NCBI RefSeq assembly: GCF_900091435.1 | Contig: NZ_FMCS01000002.1 | Location: 124,001 to 188,000, forward strand | Direction: 5' to 3' | Source of the DNA: Micromonospora chaiyaphumensis | GTDB lineage: Bacteria; Actinomycetota; Actinomycetes; Mycobacteriales; Micromonosporaceae | Length of the DNA stretch: 64,000 nucleotides | In this document: positions 52,780-64,000 of the stretch, piece after piece | How the letters are laid out: each line of letters opens with the position of its first letter | Position numbering within the stretch: the stretch's first letter is position 1 | Program-made: the position numbers and the translations under genes | Notes under the pieces: model-generated | Database searches by the model: none | The model's input: the letters and a program-made list of their open reading frames with translations, nothing else | What the model was told of the DNA's origin: nothing

Positions 52780-53721
52780 TCAGACCAGGGACCAGGCGAT
52801 GCCGTCGAGGATGTCGTGTTCGGAGGCGACGACGGAGGGCATGCCGGCGCGCTCCATGATGACCCGGAGCACCAGCGCGCCCGCGCCGATCACGTCGGCC
52901 CGGCCGGGGTGCATCACCGGGATGGCCAGCCGCTGCTCGCGGGTCTTCCCCAGCAGGTCGGCGGTGACCTCGGCGACCTGGTCGTACGACACCCGGGCGT
53001 GGTGGATGCGCTCCGGGTCGTACTCCTGGAGGCCCTGGGCGATGGCGACCACGGTGGTGACCGACCCGGCGAGACCGACCAGGGTGGCGGCCTCCCGGCC
53101 CGGCACCGCCGTCAGCGCCCGGTCCACCGCGACCGCGATGTCGGCCTGCGCGGCGGCGATCTCGTCCAGGCCGGGCGGGTCGCCGTGCAGGTGCCGCTCG
53201 GTCATCCGGACGCAGCCGATGTCCATCGAGATCGCCGCCTGGACGCCGCCCTCGCGGGTGCCGACCACGAACTCGGTCGAGCCGCCGCCGATGTCGACCA
53301 CCAGGTACGGCGGCTCGGCGTCGGCGGGCAGGCCACGGACGGCGCCGGTGAAGGAGAGCCGGGCCTCCTCGTCGCCGGTGACCACCTCGGGCGCCACACC
53401 GAGGGTCTCCTCGACCATGGTGCGGAAGTCGGCGGCGTTCGACGCGTCGCGGGACGCGGAGGTGGCACACATCCGCACCCGCTCGGCGCCCAGCTTCTCG
53501 ATCTCCGCCGCGTAGTCGGCGAGCGCGACCCGGGTCCGCTCGATCGCCTCGGGGGCGAGCCGGCCGGTCCGGTCGACGCCCTGGCCGAGCCGGACGATCT
53601 CCATCCGGCGGCTCAGGTCGACCAGCGGCGCCTGCGCGCCGGCGGACGGGTCGGGCAGGTCGGCGACCAGCAGTCGGATCGAGTTGGTCCCGCAGTCGAT
53701 GGCGGCCACACGCGTCGTCAC
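52780..53721 (-). CDS. ppx: Ppx/GppA phosphatase
   Basis: 313 residues, hydrolysing polyphosphate or pppGpp. ASKHA fold: AIDCGTNSIRLLV at the N-terminus, SASRDASNAADF, VVDIGGGSTEFV and GLAGSVTTVVAIAQG. This is the shorter, single-module actinobacterial type. GTG 53721. In mycobacteria ppx follows eno-ftsB-DUF501; here those genes are 2.6 kb away with an esterase and a regulator in between, so the block is split. The CYTH-CHAD gene may share the polyphosphate context. Confidence 0.92.
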   Translation of the reverse strand: MTTRVAAIDCGTNSIRLLVADLPDPSAGAQAPLVDLSRRMEIVRLGQGVDRTGRLAPEAIERTRVALADYAAEIEKLGAERVRMCATSASRDASNAADFRTMVEETLGVAPEVVTGDEEARLSFTGAVRGLPADAEPPYLVVDIGGGSTEFVVGTREGGVQAAISMDIGCVRMTERHLHGDPPGLDEIAAAQADIAVAVDRALTAVPGREAATLVGLAGSVTTVVAIAQGLQEYDPERIHHARVSYDQVAEVTADLLGKTREQRLAIPVMHPGRADVIGAGALVLRVIMERAGMPSVVASEHDILDGIAWSLV

Positions 53722-53840
53722 GGCTGCCACCCTACGGCAGCCTCGACCACCCGCCGGCTGATCCACTCCACCTCGCGGGAGGTGGGGGCATCAGGGGCGG
53801 CCGGACACCGCCAGCTCGGCGATCTGGAGTCGATGAAGGC

Positions 53841-54827
53841 TCAGTCGTCGGCTGCCGGGCGGCCGATCAGGTCGGCGCCGAGCGGGGTCAGGCGGTGGCG
53901 AACCGCGGCCCCGTCGCGCTCGGTGGCGACCAGGCCGGCGGCGCGCAGCGCGGTCGCGTGCTCGGAGGCAGTGGAGAGACCGACCCCGACACCCCGGGCG
54001 AGCGCCGTGGTGGTGTGCGGGCCCGGCTCGGCGAGGCGGCGCAGCATCGCCGCCCGGGTGGCGCCCAGCACCCCGGCGAGCGGGTCGACCGCCGGATCGG
54101 TCGCCCGCGCCGGCATGGCGGCGGGGTAGACGAGCAGGACCGGCCGGCCCGGTTCGACCAGGACCCGGGGCAGCGGTCCGGCCACCGGCGACGGGAGCAG
54201 CACCATCCCCTCCCCGGTCCCGGTCACCTCCCCGCTCCACCAGGTGCGTACCTCCAGCACGGGTGGCCGCCACCGGATCGCCGGGTGCAGCCCGTCGAAG
54301 AGACCCGCCAGCCCGCGCCGGGCCAGCCGGTGCGCGGCGTCGGCCAGCTGTCGCTGGTGGACGGTGGTCAGGGTGGACCAGTGCGGCGCCAGCACCGCAC
54401 CGAACCAGGTGTCGAGCGCCCGGCCGAACAGGTCGAGCACGGTCGGATCGGCGGCCGCGAACGCACGCCGCAGCGGCGTCGCGGCGACCTCGCGGTAGGA
54501 GGCGGCCACCTCCTCCCGGACCCGGCGGGCGGGGGTGGACCGGATCGCCGCGAGGCCGGCGGCCACCGAGTCCAACCCGTCGAACGGGGTGAGGAAGTCC
54601 GGCAGCCGGCCGCGGGCCGGCAGCAGGTGCCGCAGCGACGTGGCGGCGGCGCGGACCCCGCGTGCGGAGGTGGCCGTGCCGGCCGCCGCCACGAGGTCCG
54701 GCGCCATGGCGGCGGCGGCGGGATCGTGCAGCGCCTGGCAGGCCAGCATGGCGGTGCCGACCGGGTGCAGGCGGTCGACGAACCGTACCCGGCACAGGTC
54801 CGCCGGTCCGAGGTGCAACCGCAGCAT
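53841..54827 (-). CDS. ArsR-type winged-helix regulator with long N-terminal domain
   Basis: 328 residues from ATG 54827. The C-terminal 75 residues are a winged helix (ATRAAMLRRL, TTALARGVGVGLSTASEHATALRAAGLV, HRLTPLGADLIG). The N-terminal 240 residues are an all-helix/beta region seen in ArsR proteins with DUF5937. The cysteine residues needed for metal sensing are absent, so it probably senses something else. Target unknown; it is 100 bp from and divergent to the esterase gene, which is a candidate. Confidence 0.82.
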   Translation of the reverse strand: MLRLHLGPADLCRVRFVDRLHPVGTAMLACQALHDPAAAAMAPDLVAAAGTATSARGVRAAATSLRHLLPARGRLPDFLTPFDGLDSVAAGLAAIRSTPARRVREEVAASYREVAATPLRRAFAAADPTVLDLFGRALDTWFGAVLAPHWSTLTTVHQRQLADAAHRLARRGLAGLFDGLHPAIRWRPPVLEVRTWWSGEVTGTGEGMVLLPSPVAGPLPRVLVEPGRPVLLVYPAAMPARATDPAVDPLAGVLGATRAAMLRRLAEPGPHTTTALARGVGVGLSTASEHATALRAAGLVATERDGAAVRHRLTPLGADLIGRPAADD

Positions 54828-54926
54828 GGAAGCAGCCTGCCCGGCTTCGGCGAGGACCGAAAGGGTTGACCGGCTCGGCTCCCGGAACCGACGGTGGAGC
54901 CCGGTTACCCACGGGGAGGGCGGGAC

Positions 54927-55838
54927 GTGCGGGGGACGATCGCGGTGCTGGCGGGGCTGGTTCTGGCGTTCACCGGTGGAGCGTGCGGCGGGAAGGCCGA
55001 GCCGGCCGCCACGCCGAAGCCCGGGGATCGGTCGGCCGCCGCGCCGGCGCCCAGCGAGCGGCCGGCCGCCGGGGACCACGAGCTGACCCTGCGCCACGGC
55101 GGGGTGGAGCGCAGCTACCTGCTGCACGCCCCGCCCGGGTACGACCCGGCGCGCCCCGCCGCGCTGGTGATCGCGCTGCACTTCTTTCCCGGCAGCGGGG
55201 CCGACATGCGGGAGCTGACCGGCCTCGACGCCCGCGCGGACCGGGAGAACTTCCTGGTCGCCTACCCGGACGGGCAGCACGGCGGCTTCAACGCGTTGAT
55301 CTGCTGCGGGTCGGCGGACGACGTGGGGTTCCTCACCGCGCTCGCCGCACACCTGGTCGACACCTGGCGGGCCGACCCGGACCGGGTCTACCTGACCGGC
55401 ATCTCCAACGGCGGTGACCTGAGCTTCCGCCTCGCCGTGGAGGCCACCGGCGTATTCGCGGCGATCGGCGTGGTCAGCGGCGGCTACAGCGGCCCGCTGA
55501 CGGAGCCCGACAGCTACGTGCCGAAGCGGCCGGTCTCGGTGATCACCTTCGTCGGCGGGCAGGACCGGTACGCCGACACCTTCCACGACGGGCTGCGCAC
55601 CTGGCAGCGACGGCTCGGCTGCCGGCCGGTGGCGGGCCGGAAGCCGGCGGCACCGGCGGGCCTGAGCCGGGCCGACGCGCGCTGCGCCGACGGCAGCGAC
55701 GTCACCGTGTGGAGCCTTCCCGAGATGGGCCACTCCTGGCCGGGCGCCAGCGGCGGGCAGCTCGCCGCTCCGGACGCCGGCGTCACGGCCACCGACCTGA
55801 TCTGGGAGTTCTTCGCGGCCCACCCGCGAGGCACGTGA
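54927..55838 (+). CDS. Secreted/lipoprotein esterase (PHB depolymerase-like)
   Basis: 303 residues from GTG 54927 with GGGGAGGG 6 nt upstream. N-terminal helix ending TGGACGG, a weak lipobox. alpha/beta hydrolase of the PHB-depolymerase/feruloyl esterase group: HFFPGSGADM (oxyanion region), nucleophilic Ser in GISNGG, and the C-terminal EMGHSWPG with the catalytic His. Substrate unknown, extracellular ester. Divergent from an ArsR-type regulator that may control it. Confidence 0.88.
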   Translation: MRGTIAVLAGLVLAFTGGACGGKAEPAATPKPGDRSAAAPAPSERPAAGDHELTLRHGGVERSYLLHAPPGYDPARPAALVIALHFFPGSGADMRELTGLDARADRENFLVAYPDGQHGGFNALICCGSADDVGFLTALAAHLVDTWRADPDRVYLTGISNGGDLSFRLAVEATGVFAAIGVVSGGYSGPLTEPDSYVPKRPVSVITFVGGQDRYADTFHDGLRTWQRRLGCRPVAGRKPAAPAGLSRADARCADGSDVTVWSLPEMGHSWPGASGGQLAAPDAGVTATDLIWEFFAAHPRGT

Positions 55839-55844
55839 GGCGGG

Positions 55845-56357
55845 TCAGAGGCGCAGCAGCATGCGACTGTTGCCGAGGGTGTTCGGCTTGACCCGCTCCA
55901 GGTCGAGAAACTCCGCGACACCCTCGTCGTAGGAGCGCAGGAGCTGCTCGTAGACCGGCTGCGGCACCGGGGCCCCGTCGATCTCGCGGAAGCCGAACGA
56001 GCCGAAGAACCCGGTCTCGAAGGTGAGCACGAAGATCCGGGCGACGCCCACCTCGCGGGCCGCGTCGATCAGCTCGCCGACGATGCGGTGCCCGATCTTG
56101 TGGCCCCGGCAGGACGGGTCGACCGCCACCGTGCGGATCTCGGCGAGGTCCTCCCACATCACGTGCAGCGCGCCGCAGCCGACCACCGTGCCGTCGGGCG
56201 TCACGGCCACCCGGAACTCCTGCACGTCCTCGTAGAGGGTGACGGTGGCCTTGCTGAGCAGCCGCCGGTCGTCGGTGTAGGTGTCCACGAGCCGCCGGAT
56301 GCCGCGCACGTCGCCGGTGCGGGCGCGGCGGACCACGATCTCGTCGGTGGCGGTCAT
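55845..56357 (-). CDS. argA: N-acetylglutamate synthase (ArgA-type GNAT)
   Basis: 170 residues. Single-domain GNAT close to the mycobacterial ArgA (Rv2747 as I recall): VRRARTGDV, LVDTYTDDRRLL, VVGCGALHVMWEDLAEIRTVAV, GHKIGHRIVGE and the C-terminal EFLDLERVKPNTLGNSRMLL. Makes N-acetylglutamate for arginine synthesis. It starts 1 bp past the DUF501 stop, so it is the last gene of the eno operon, though no metabolic link is known. Confidence 0.93.
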   Translation of the reverse strand: MTATDEIVVRRARTGDVRGIRRLVDTYTDDRRLLSKATVTLYEDVQEFRVAVTPDGTVVGCGALHVMWEDLAEIRTVAVDPSCRGHKIGHRIVGELIDAAREVGVARIFVLTFETGFFGSFGFREIDGAPVPQPVYEQLLRSYDEGVAEFLDLERVKPNTLGNSRMLLRL

Positions 56358-56358
56358 C

Positions 56359-56916
56359 TCACTCCGTCGCGGGCACGTCCACGCAGGGGCCGGCGGCCCA
56401 CCACTTCTCCACCAGGGCGAGGGTCTCGTCGCCGAACGGGTTCACCCCCGGCCCGGCGGCGAGCGCGTGCCCGAGGTGCACGTGCAGGCACTTGACCCGG
56501 CCGGGCATGCCACCGGCCGAGATGCCGGCGATCTCCGGCACCTGGCCGATCGCCTCCCGGCGGGCCAGGTAGTCCTCGTGCGCGGCGCGATAGCGGGCGG
56601 CCAGCTCCGGGTCCTCGGCGAGCCGCTCGGCCATCTCCTTCATGAGCCCGGCCGACTCCAGCCGGCTGCACGCCGCCGTGGCTCGCGGGCAGGTCAGGTA
56701 GAACAGCGTCGGGAAGGGCGTGCCGTCGGCCAGCCGGGGCGTCGTCTCCACCACGTCGGGCAGGCCGCACGGGCACCGGTGGGCCACCGCCCGGGTGCCG
56801 CGGGGCGGGCGTCCGAGCTGCGCGGCCACCGCGGCCAGGTCGGCCTCGGTGGCCGGTTGGCGCTCCGGCGGGGGTACGGACTCCGCCGCCGGATCCTGCG
56901 GTGGTACGACGCTCAA
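56359..56916 (-). CDS. DUF501 protein
   Basis: 185 residues. Conserved cysteines in HRCPCGLPDVV, a CPRATAACSRLE patch and KCLHVHLGHALA, perhaps metal-binding; ends CVDVPATE. Found next to eno-ftsB in most actinobacteria, function unknown. Starts 22 bp after ftsB and is followed after 1 bp by argA. Confidence 0.93.
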   Translation of the reverse strand: MSVVPPQDPAAESVPPPERQPATEADLAAVAAQLGRPPRGTRAVAHRCPCGLPDVVETTPRLADGTPFPTLFYLTCPRATAACSRLESAGLMKEMAERLAEDPELAARYRAAHEDYLARREAIGQVPEIAGISAGGMPGRVKCLHVHLGHALAAGPGVNPFGDETLALVEKWWAAGPCVDVPATE

Positions 56917-56938
56917 CGGTGCCTCTCTCGTCTGTCGA

Positions 56939-57574
56939 TCACTTGTCGGGGCGCTCGGCGTTGGCCGCCTGCACGCTCGACCACAGCGTGTCGTACCAGG
57001 GGTCGGGCGGCTTCGGCGGCCCCGGCTTCGCGCCCTTGCCGGCGTCCTTGGCGGCCCCCTCCGGGTCGGAGAGCACCACGAGCAGGGTCTCGCCGGGGCG
57101 GCCCATGAAGAACCGCTCCCGGGCCTGCGTCTCGATGTACGCCGGGTCCTGCCACTTCTCCGCCTCGGCGGAGAGCTCCTGGATCAGCTCGCGCTGCCGC
57201 TGCTGGGACGCTTCCATGCGCTCGATGTCGGCCTGCTGGTCCAGGTAGACCCGCACCGGGTAGGTGTAGGCCAGGGCGAGCGCGATCAGCACCGCGAAGA
57301 GCACGGTGGCGCGCCCCGTGAAGCGCCGGGGTTGGGGTGCGGTGAGCCGCTTGACCGTGCCACCGGCCGCGGTGCGCCGGGCCGCCGCCGGGCGGCTCGC
57401 GGAGCGTACCCCCTCGGTGGCGCGGGTGGCGCCGGGCGACCGGCCGGCGGCGCGCGGCTCGGCGCGGACGCCGGCGTCACGCACCGACGACCGGACCCGG
57501 GCCCCGCCCGGCCGGCCGGCCTGACCCGGCCGACGGGCGGGCCGCTGGCCACCCGGTGTGCGGCGCTGCTGCAT
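56939..57574 (-). CDS. ftsB: FtsB/DivIC-type septum formation protein
   Basis: 211 residues. Long Arg/Ala/Gly-rich disordered N-terminus (about 1-83), one transmembrane helix (RATVLFAVLIALALAY), then a coiled-coil with LDQQADIERMEASQQRQRELI and a conserved periplasmic ending (YIETQARERFFMGRPGETLLVV). Part of the divisome FtsQLB complex. ATG 57574 chosen for the GGGGGAGGGG site. Third residue codons are extremely GC rich. Co-transcribed with eno (29 bp). Confidence 0.9.
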   Translation of the reverse strand: MQQRRTPGGQRPARRPGQAGRPGGARVRSSVRDAGVRAEPRAAGRSPGATRATEGVRSASRPAAARRTAAGGTVKRLTAPQPRRFTGRATVLFAVLIALALAYTYPVRVYLDQQADIERMEASQQRQRELIQELSAEAEKWQDPAYIETQARERFFMGRPGETLLVVLSDPEGAAKDAGKGAKPGPPKPPDPWYDTLWSSVQAANAERPDK

Positions 57575-57603
57575 CGTCACACCCCTCCCCCGGAGCTCTC
57601 GGC

Positions 57604-60719
<3,116 letters not shown>

Positions 60720-60721
60720 GG

Positions 60722-62341
60722 TCACACCCCCAGCAGGGTCCGCAGGTGCCGCGGCGGCGGGCAGTCGTGCGCCAGCATGGCGTCGTGCCAGTCGCGCACC
60801 GACACCCCGGCCGGCCGGGCGCGGGCGATGTCGGCCATCTCGCTGTAGCCGACGAAGTAGGTGGAGAGCTGGGTGGAGGTGAGCAGCGCCCGCCGCCACT
60901 TGCCGGCCGCCTCGCCCTCCTCCTGGAAGCCGCGCCCGGTCATCAGCGCCATGGCCTCCGACTCGGGCAGGTCCTCGCAGTGCACGAGCTGGTCGAGCAG
61001 CGCGTTGATGGTCATCCGGAGCTGCATCTTGAGCTGCTGGAGCCGGACCGGCAGGCCACCGAAGCCCAGCCCGGCCATCAGCTCCTCGGTGTAGACCGCC
61101 CAGCCCTCGATGAACACCCCGGACTCGGTGAGCGCGCGGACCCGGGTCGGACCGGCGTACCGGCGGGCGTGGGCGAGCTGGAGGAAGTGGCCGGGCATCG
61201 CCTCGTGCACGGTCAGGTTGCGGATCATGTGGTCGTTGTATTCCCGGTAGAACGACTCGACCCGCTGCGCCGGCCAGTCCGCCGGGGTGGGCGCGATGCA
61301 GTAGAAGGTCGGCACGTCGGCCGTCTCCAGCGGGCCGGGCGAGTCGCAGTAGGCCACCGCCACCCCACGGGCGAACTCCGGCATCTCCTGGATCACGCAC
61401 GGGTCGTCGACGAGGCTGACCAGGTCGTGGGCCCGGACGAAGTCGCTGGCCTCGTCGAGCGTGACCGAGGCGAGCTCGACGATGGTGGCGTCGTCCGGGT
61501 GCTCGGCGGCGAGCAGGTCCAGCGCCCGGCGTACGGTCTCGTCGTCGGCCGGGCCGCCGACCAGCTCGACGGCCGCCGCGCGGATCTCGTCGGTGACCCG
61601 GTCGAGGTTGGCCCAGGCGCGCCGCTGGACCTCGGCGGCGCCCAGCTCGGTGTCGAGGGTGTGCCAGAGCCGCGCCTCCCAGCGGCGCCGGCCCAGCCGG
61701 GGGTCGCGCCCCGGGCCGGCGTCGGCGGCCAGGCCGATGCGCAGCCAGGCCACGAACTCCTCCAGCGCGGCGATCGCCGCGGTGGCCGCCGGCTCGACCC
61801 GGTCGTGCAGCGCGGGCGCCTCGGCGAGCAGCCCGGGCACCTCGTCGCGAATCAGCGCCGCCGTGCCGGTGAACTGCCCCACCGCCGTCTCGGCGTGGAT
61901 CCGCGGCATGTCGCGCAGCGTCGCGCGCGCGGTCGCCAGGGCGTCGGGTACGGCCGCCAGCCGCCCGGCCAGGTGGGTCAGCCGTTCTTCGACCGGCGCG
62001 TACGGGCGGGCCATGAGGGCGTGCAGCAGCGGGCCGGGGTTGTGCCGCAGCGGGTCCCACTCGTGGCTGCGGATCTCGGTGGCCTCGAACAGCCCCCGGT
62101 CGACCATGCTGCTGAGCAGTGCGTGGTCGACCCGCTCCTCGACGTCGAGCGAGTCCGGGTCGATCTCGGAGAGCGCGTCGGCCGCGTCCTTGAGCATCGC
62201 CTGGTCAGCGGCGAGGGCGTCGGCGGAGAGGTCGGGCAGCCGGTCGTCGTACCGGTGGTCCCCGGCCGAGGTGGCCAGCCCGGGCCGGCTCTCCAGCAAG
62301 GCCTCGACGATCCGCTCGGCAAGCGGCACAAACGCTTCCAT
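60722..62341 (-). CDS. DUF885 metallopeptidase-like protein
   Basis: 539 residues from ATG 62341. Helical DUF885 fold with the zinc motif HEAMPGHFLQLAHARR (H-E-x-x-x-G-H) near residue 325 and WAVYTEELM (conserved Glu) and GRGFQEEGEA later. Related to carboxypeptidase-like enzymes of unknown substrate. In-frame codons upstream of ATG 62341 lack a ribosome site. Starts 41 bp from the repeat element. Confidence 0.9.
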   Translation of the reverse strand: MEAFVPLAERIVEALLESRPGLATSAGDHRYDDRLPDLSADALAADQAMLKDAADALSEIDPDSLDVEERVDHALLSSMVDRGLFEATEIRSHEWDPLRHNPGPLLHALMARPYAPVEERLTHLAGRLAAVPDALATARATLRDMPRIHAETAVGQFTGTAALIRDEVPGLLAEAPALHDRVEPAATAAIAALEEFVAWLRIGLAADAGPGRDPRLGRRRWEARLWHTLDTELGAAEVQRRAWANLDRVTDEIRAAAVELVGGPADDETVRRALDLLAAEHPDDATIVELASVTLDEASDFVRAHDLVSLVDDPCVIQEMPEFARGVAVAYCDSPGPLETADVPTFYCIAPTPADWPAQRVESFYREYNDHMIRNLTVHEAMPGHFLQLAHARRYAGPTRVRALTESGVFIEGWAVYTEELMAGLGFGGLPVRLQQLKMQLRMTINALLDQLVHCEDLPESEAMALMTGRGFQEEGEAAGKWRRALLTSTQLSTYFVGYSEMADIARARPAGVSVRDWHDAMLAHDCPPPRHLRTLLGV

Positions 62342-62382
62342 GCCGGAAACCCTACCGACCACCACCGACGGCCGCCGCCTGC

Positions 62383-62442
62383 GTTGATCAAGAAGTTCGC
62401 GTCGTGAAAACCGCCGCGGCTGACGCCAACTTCTTGATCAAC
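62383..62442. repeat. Long inverted repeat reaching the mazG stop
   Basis: 21-bp arms at 62383-62403 and 62422-62442 match at 20 of 21 positions, with the inner 15 bp GTTGATCAAGAAGTT perfect and an 18-nt loop. AT-rich for this genome. The right arm contains the mazG TGA (62438-62440). The element is probably one of a dispersed REP-like family. Confidence 0.8.
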
Positions 62443-63421
62443 TCGACTCGGCGGCGCGTTCGGCGGCGCGCACGGCCTCCGCGTACGCCAGGGTGGCGCG
62501 GCGGAGGGCCGCCTCGGGGTCGATGCCGGCCTGCCGTGCGGCGGCGACCGTGGCCAGCAGGCCGGCGCCGAGACGTGCCTCGGGGTCGACCTGCGACTCG
62601 GCCAGCGGGGGCGGGACGGCCAGGCCGACCCGGCCGGCGCGGTCCAGGATCTTCGCGGCCAGGGCGAGCGCGGGCTGGCTCAGGGCGATGCCGTCCAGCA
62701 CCGACTCGCGGGTCTTCTCGGCCCGCTTGATCCGCTCCCAGTTCGCCTCGATCTCCTCGATGGTGCCGGCCTGCTCGCCCGAGAAGACGTGCGGGTTGCG
62801 GCGGACCATCTTGTCGACCAGGCCGCCGGCCACGTCGTCGACCGTCCAGCTCTTGCCCTCCGGCAGGTCCTCGGCCAGCCGGGCGTGCAGCAGCACCTGG
62901 AGCAGCACGTCGCCCAGCTCCTCGCGGAGCGCGTCGGTGTCGTCGGCGCTGATCGCGTCGTACGCCTCGTAGCACTCCTCGAGCAGGAAGCCGGCCAGGC
63001 TGCGGTGGGTCTGCGCCCGCTTCCACGGGTCACCGCCGGGCGAGGCGAGCCGGTCCATCACCTCGACGGCGTCGAGCAGCCGGGCCCCCGGCGGGTCCCA
63101 GGAGCCGTACATCAGCTCCAGCTCGGCCAGGCCGGGCTGGCGGGCCAGCCGCAGCCCCAGCTCGCGGGCCAGCGCCTCGTCGCCGGCCGGGCCGGCCAGC
63201 CACACCGCGCTGCCGTGCGCGGCCGCCGCCTCGAGCAACGCCTGCGTGGCTCCCTCGGTCAGCACCGTGACCTCGGCGCCCGTCGACCGGACCGCCCGGG
63301 CCAGCTCGCTCTCGGCGCCGGCCAGCACCGGCGCGGAACGGACGGCGTCCCAGGCGGGCGCGGTCAGCAGGCCGGCCGGCAGCCGGGGCGAGGTGACCAG
63401 CAGGACGATGCGCGCGGTCAT
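62438..63421 (-). CDS. mazG: Nucleoside triphosphate pyrophosphohydrolase MazG
   Basis: 327 residues. House-cleaning NTPase. The N-terminal 110 residues are a tetrapyrrole-methylase-like extension as in other actinobacterial MazG; the MazG domain has LLEECYEAYDA (EExxE) and ELGDVLLQVLLHA, the metal-site helices. ATG 63421 lies 2 bp after the previous stop, so the pair is coupled. Mycobacterial mazG is near eno too (Rv1021). The stop is inside a repeat arm. Confidence 0.95.
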   Translation of the reverse strand: MTARIVLLVTSPRLPAGLLTAPAWDAVRSAPVLAGAESELARAVRSTGAEVTVLTEGATQALLEAAAAHGSAVWLAGPAGDEALARELGLRLARQPGLAELELMYGSWDPPGARLLDAVEVMDRLASPGGDPWKRAQTHRSLAGFLLEECYEAYDAISADDTDALREELGDVLLQVLLHARLAEDLPEGKSWTVDDVAGGLVDKMVRRNPHVFSGEQAGTIEEIEANWERIKRAEKTRESVLDGIALSQPALALAAKILDRAGRVGLAVPPPLAESQVDPEARLGAGLLATVAAARQAGIDPEAALRRATLAYAEAVRAAERAAESS

Positions 63422-63423
63422 GC

Positions 63424-64000
63424 TCAGGGCGCCACCGACGCGCTCGGCTCGGCCGAGCCCGGCTCGGTCGACTCGGGCTCCGGGGTGGAGATCTCCGTGA
63501 CCGCGGAGCCGGCCTCGCCCAGCGGCACGGAGACCGCCGGGCCGCCCTTGAAGCTGAGCAGCGGGAAGAGCAGCGGGCGGTAACGCGGGTTCACCGAGAC
63601 GTCGTAGCCGCCGATGGCGTCGGCGAGCACCTTGCGGGTGGCCAGCGCGGACCGGAGCTGGTCACCGTCGAGCTGAGTCGCGGCCTCCTCGTCGGTCACG
63701 TTGGCCGGGATGTCGCCGGTGGAGCGGCCCGCCGCGATCACCGCGGCCAGCTCCGCCTGGGTGGGGGCGACCTGCTCGCCGGCCGGAACCCCGGACATGC
63801 AGGTGGAGAACTCGGCTACCCGCTGCGGGTAGACGGCGTCGGCCGGCATGCCCGTCTGCTGGGCGACCTGCGCCGCGCTGACCTGGCCCTGCGGCTGGTA
63901 GCCCTTGTCGGCCGAGAGCTCCCGGCAGACGTCCCGCAGCACCAGGGTGGCCACCACCTGGTCCCGGCCCGGCAGGAGGGCGTCGGCCTGCCCGGCCGTG
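63424..64000 (-). CDS. SurA-like N-terminal-domain protein (5' partial)
   Basis: The frame runs off the window edge, leaving 191 residues. The visible part is helical and has VAQQTGMPADAVYPQRVAEFSTCMSGVPAGE followed by an acidic/Pro/Ser-rich C-terminal tail. It resembles the SurA/PrsA-type chaperone N-terminal domain seen between mfd and mazG in actinobacteria, but without the missing part and any PPIase domain this is only probable. Stops 2 bp before the mazG start. Confidence 0.65.
   Translation of the reverse strand, partial: TAGQADALLPGRDQVVATLVLRDVCRELSADKGYQPQGQVSAAQVAQQTGMPADAVYPQRVAEFSTCMSGVPAGEQVAPTQAELAAVIAAGRSTGDIPANVTDEEAATQLDGDQLRSALATRKVLADAIGGYDVSVNPRYRPLLFPLLSFKGGPAVSVPLGEAGSAVTEISTPEPESTEPGSAEPSASVAP

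Overview
High-GC (about 72-75%) chromosomal DNA of an actinomycete, most likely a Micromonosporaceae member (Micromonospora-like). The reasons are GTG/TTG starts, extreme GC at third codon positions, mycothiol metabolism (mca), actinobacterial families (DUF4307, DUF4328, DUF501, SCO7613-type membrane protein) and gene orders shared with mycobacteria and Streptomyces. The window is nearly all ordinary chromosome. I see no insertion sequence, prophage, integrase or CRISPR array.

Layout. 1-7.5 kb: a giant membrane protein cut by the window edge, purE/purK, and a small membrane protein divergent from a PadR regulator with a clear inverted-repeat operator region. 7.5-14.4 kb: thioredoxin-domain/DUF255 protein, two secreted proteins facing away from each other (one unknown, one Ca-dependent PI-PLC-like), and an intact membrane GGDEF-EAL protein. 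14.5-22 kb: the conserved mca / DUF4307 / greA block, then ilvA, DUF4328, amidase and metB. 22-28.5 kb: HIT protein, msrA, and the three-gene N-acetylglutaminylglutamine amide (NAGGN) osmoprotectant operon. 28.5-30.3 kb: an unusual leader region and RNase Z. 30-38 kb: HtrA-like protease, cystathionine beta-synthase, two SGNH hydrolases, thiolase, CYTH-CHAD protein. 38-44 kb: two Bax-inhibitor-1 paralogues, a tRNA-Leu(UAA) (bldA type), a multipass membrane protein and a type II NADH dehydrogenase-like enzyme. 44-49.6 kb: a translationally coupled MoxR/DUF58/DUF4129 operon preceded by UdgB and a dienelactone hydrolase. 49.6-59 kb: HAAS/PadR pair, LysE exporter, Ppx/GppA, and the eno-ftsB-DUF501-argA operon. 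59-64 kb: lipoprotein, NUDIX, DUF885 peptidase, mazG and a partial gene.

How the genes work together. metB and cbs serve transsulfuration, mca and msrA serve thiol/redox defence, purE and purK form the two-step CAIR route. Ppx and the CYTH-CHAD protein both point to polyphosphate. The NAGGN trio should make and recycle a dipeptide osmolyte.

The most unusual stretch is 28,586-28,877. It holds a plausible promoter, a 16-nt continuous complement to the 3' end of 16S rRNA, a 12-codon TTG-initiated leader frame, and two adjacent multi-helix RNA domains with GNRA tetraloops, all immediately before rnz. I do not recognise it as a known RNA family.
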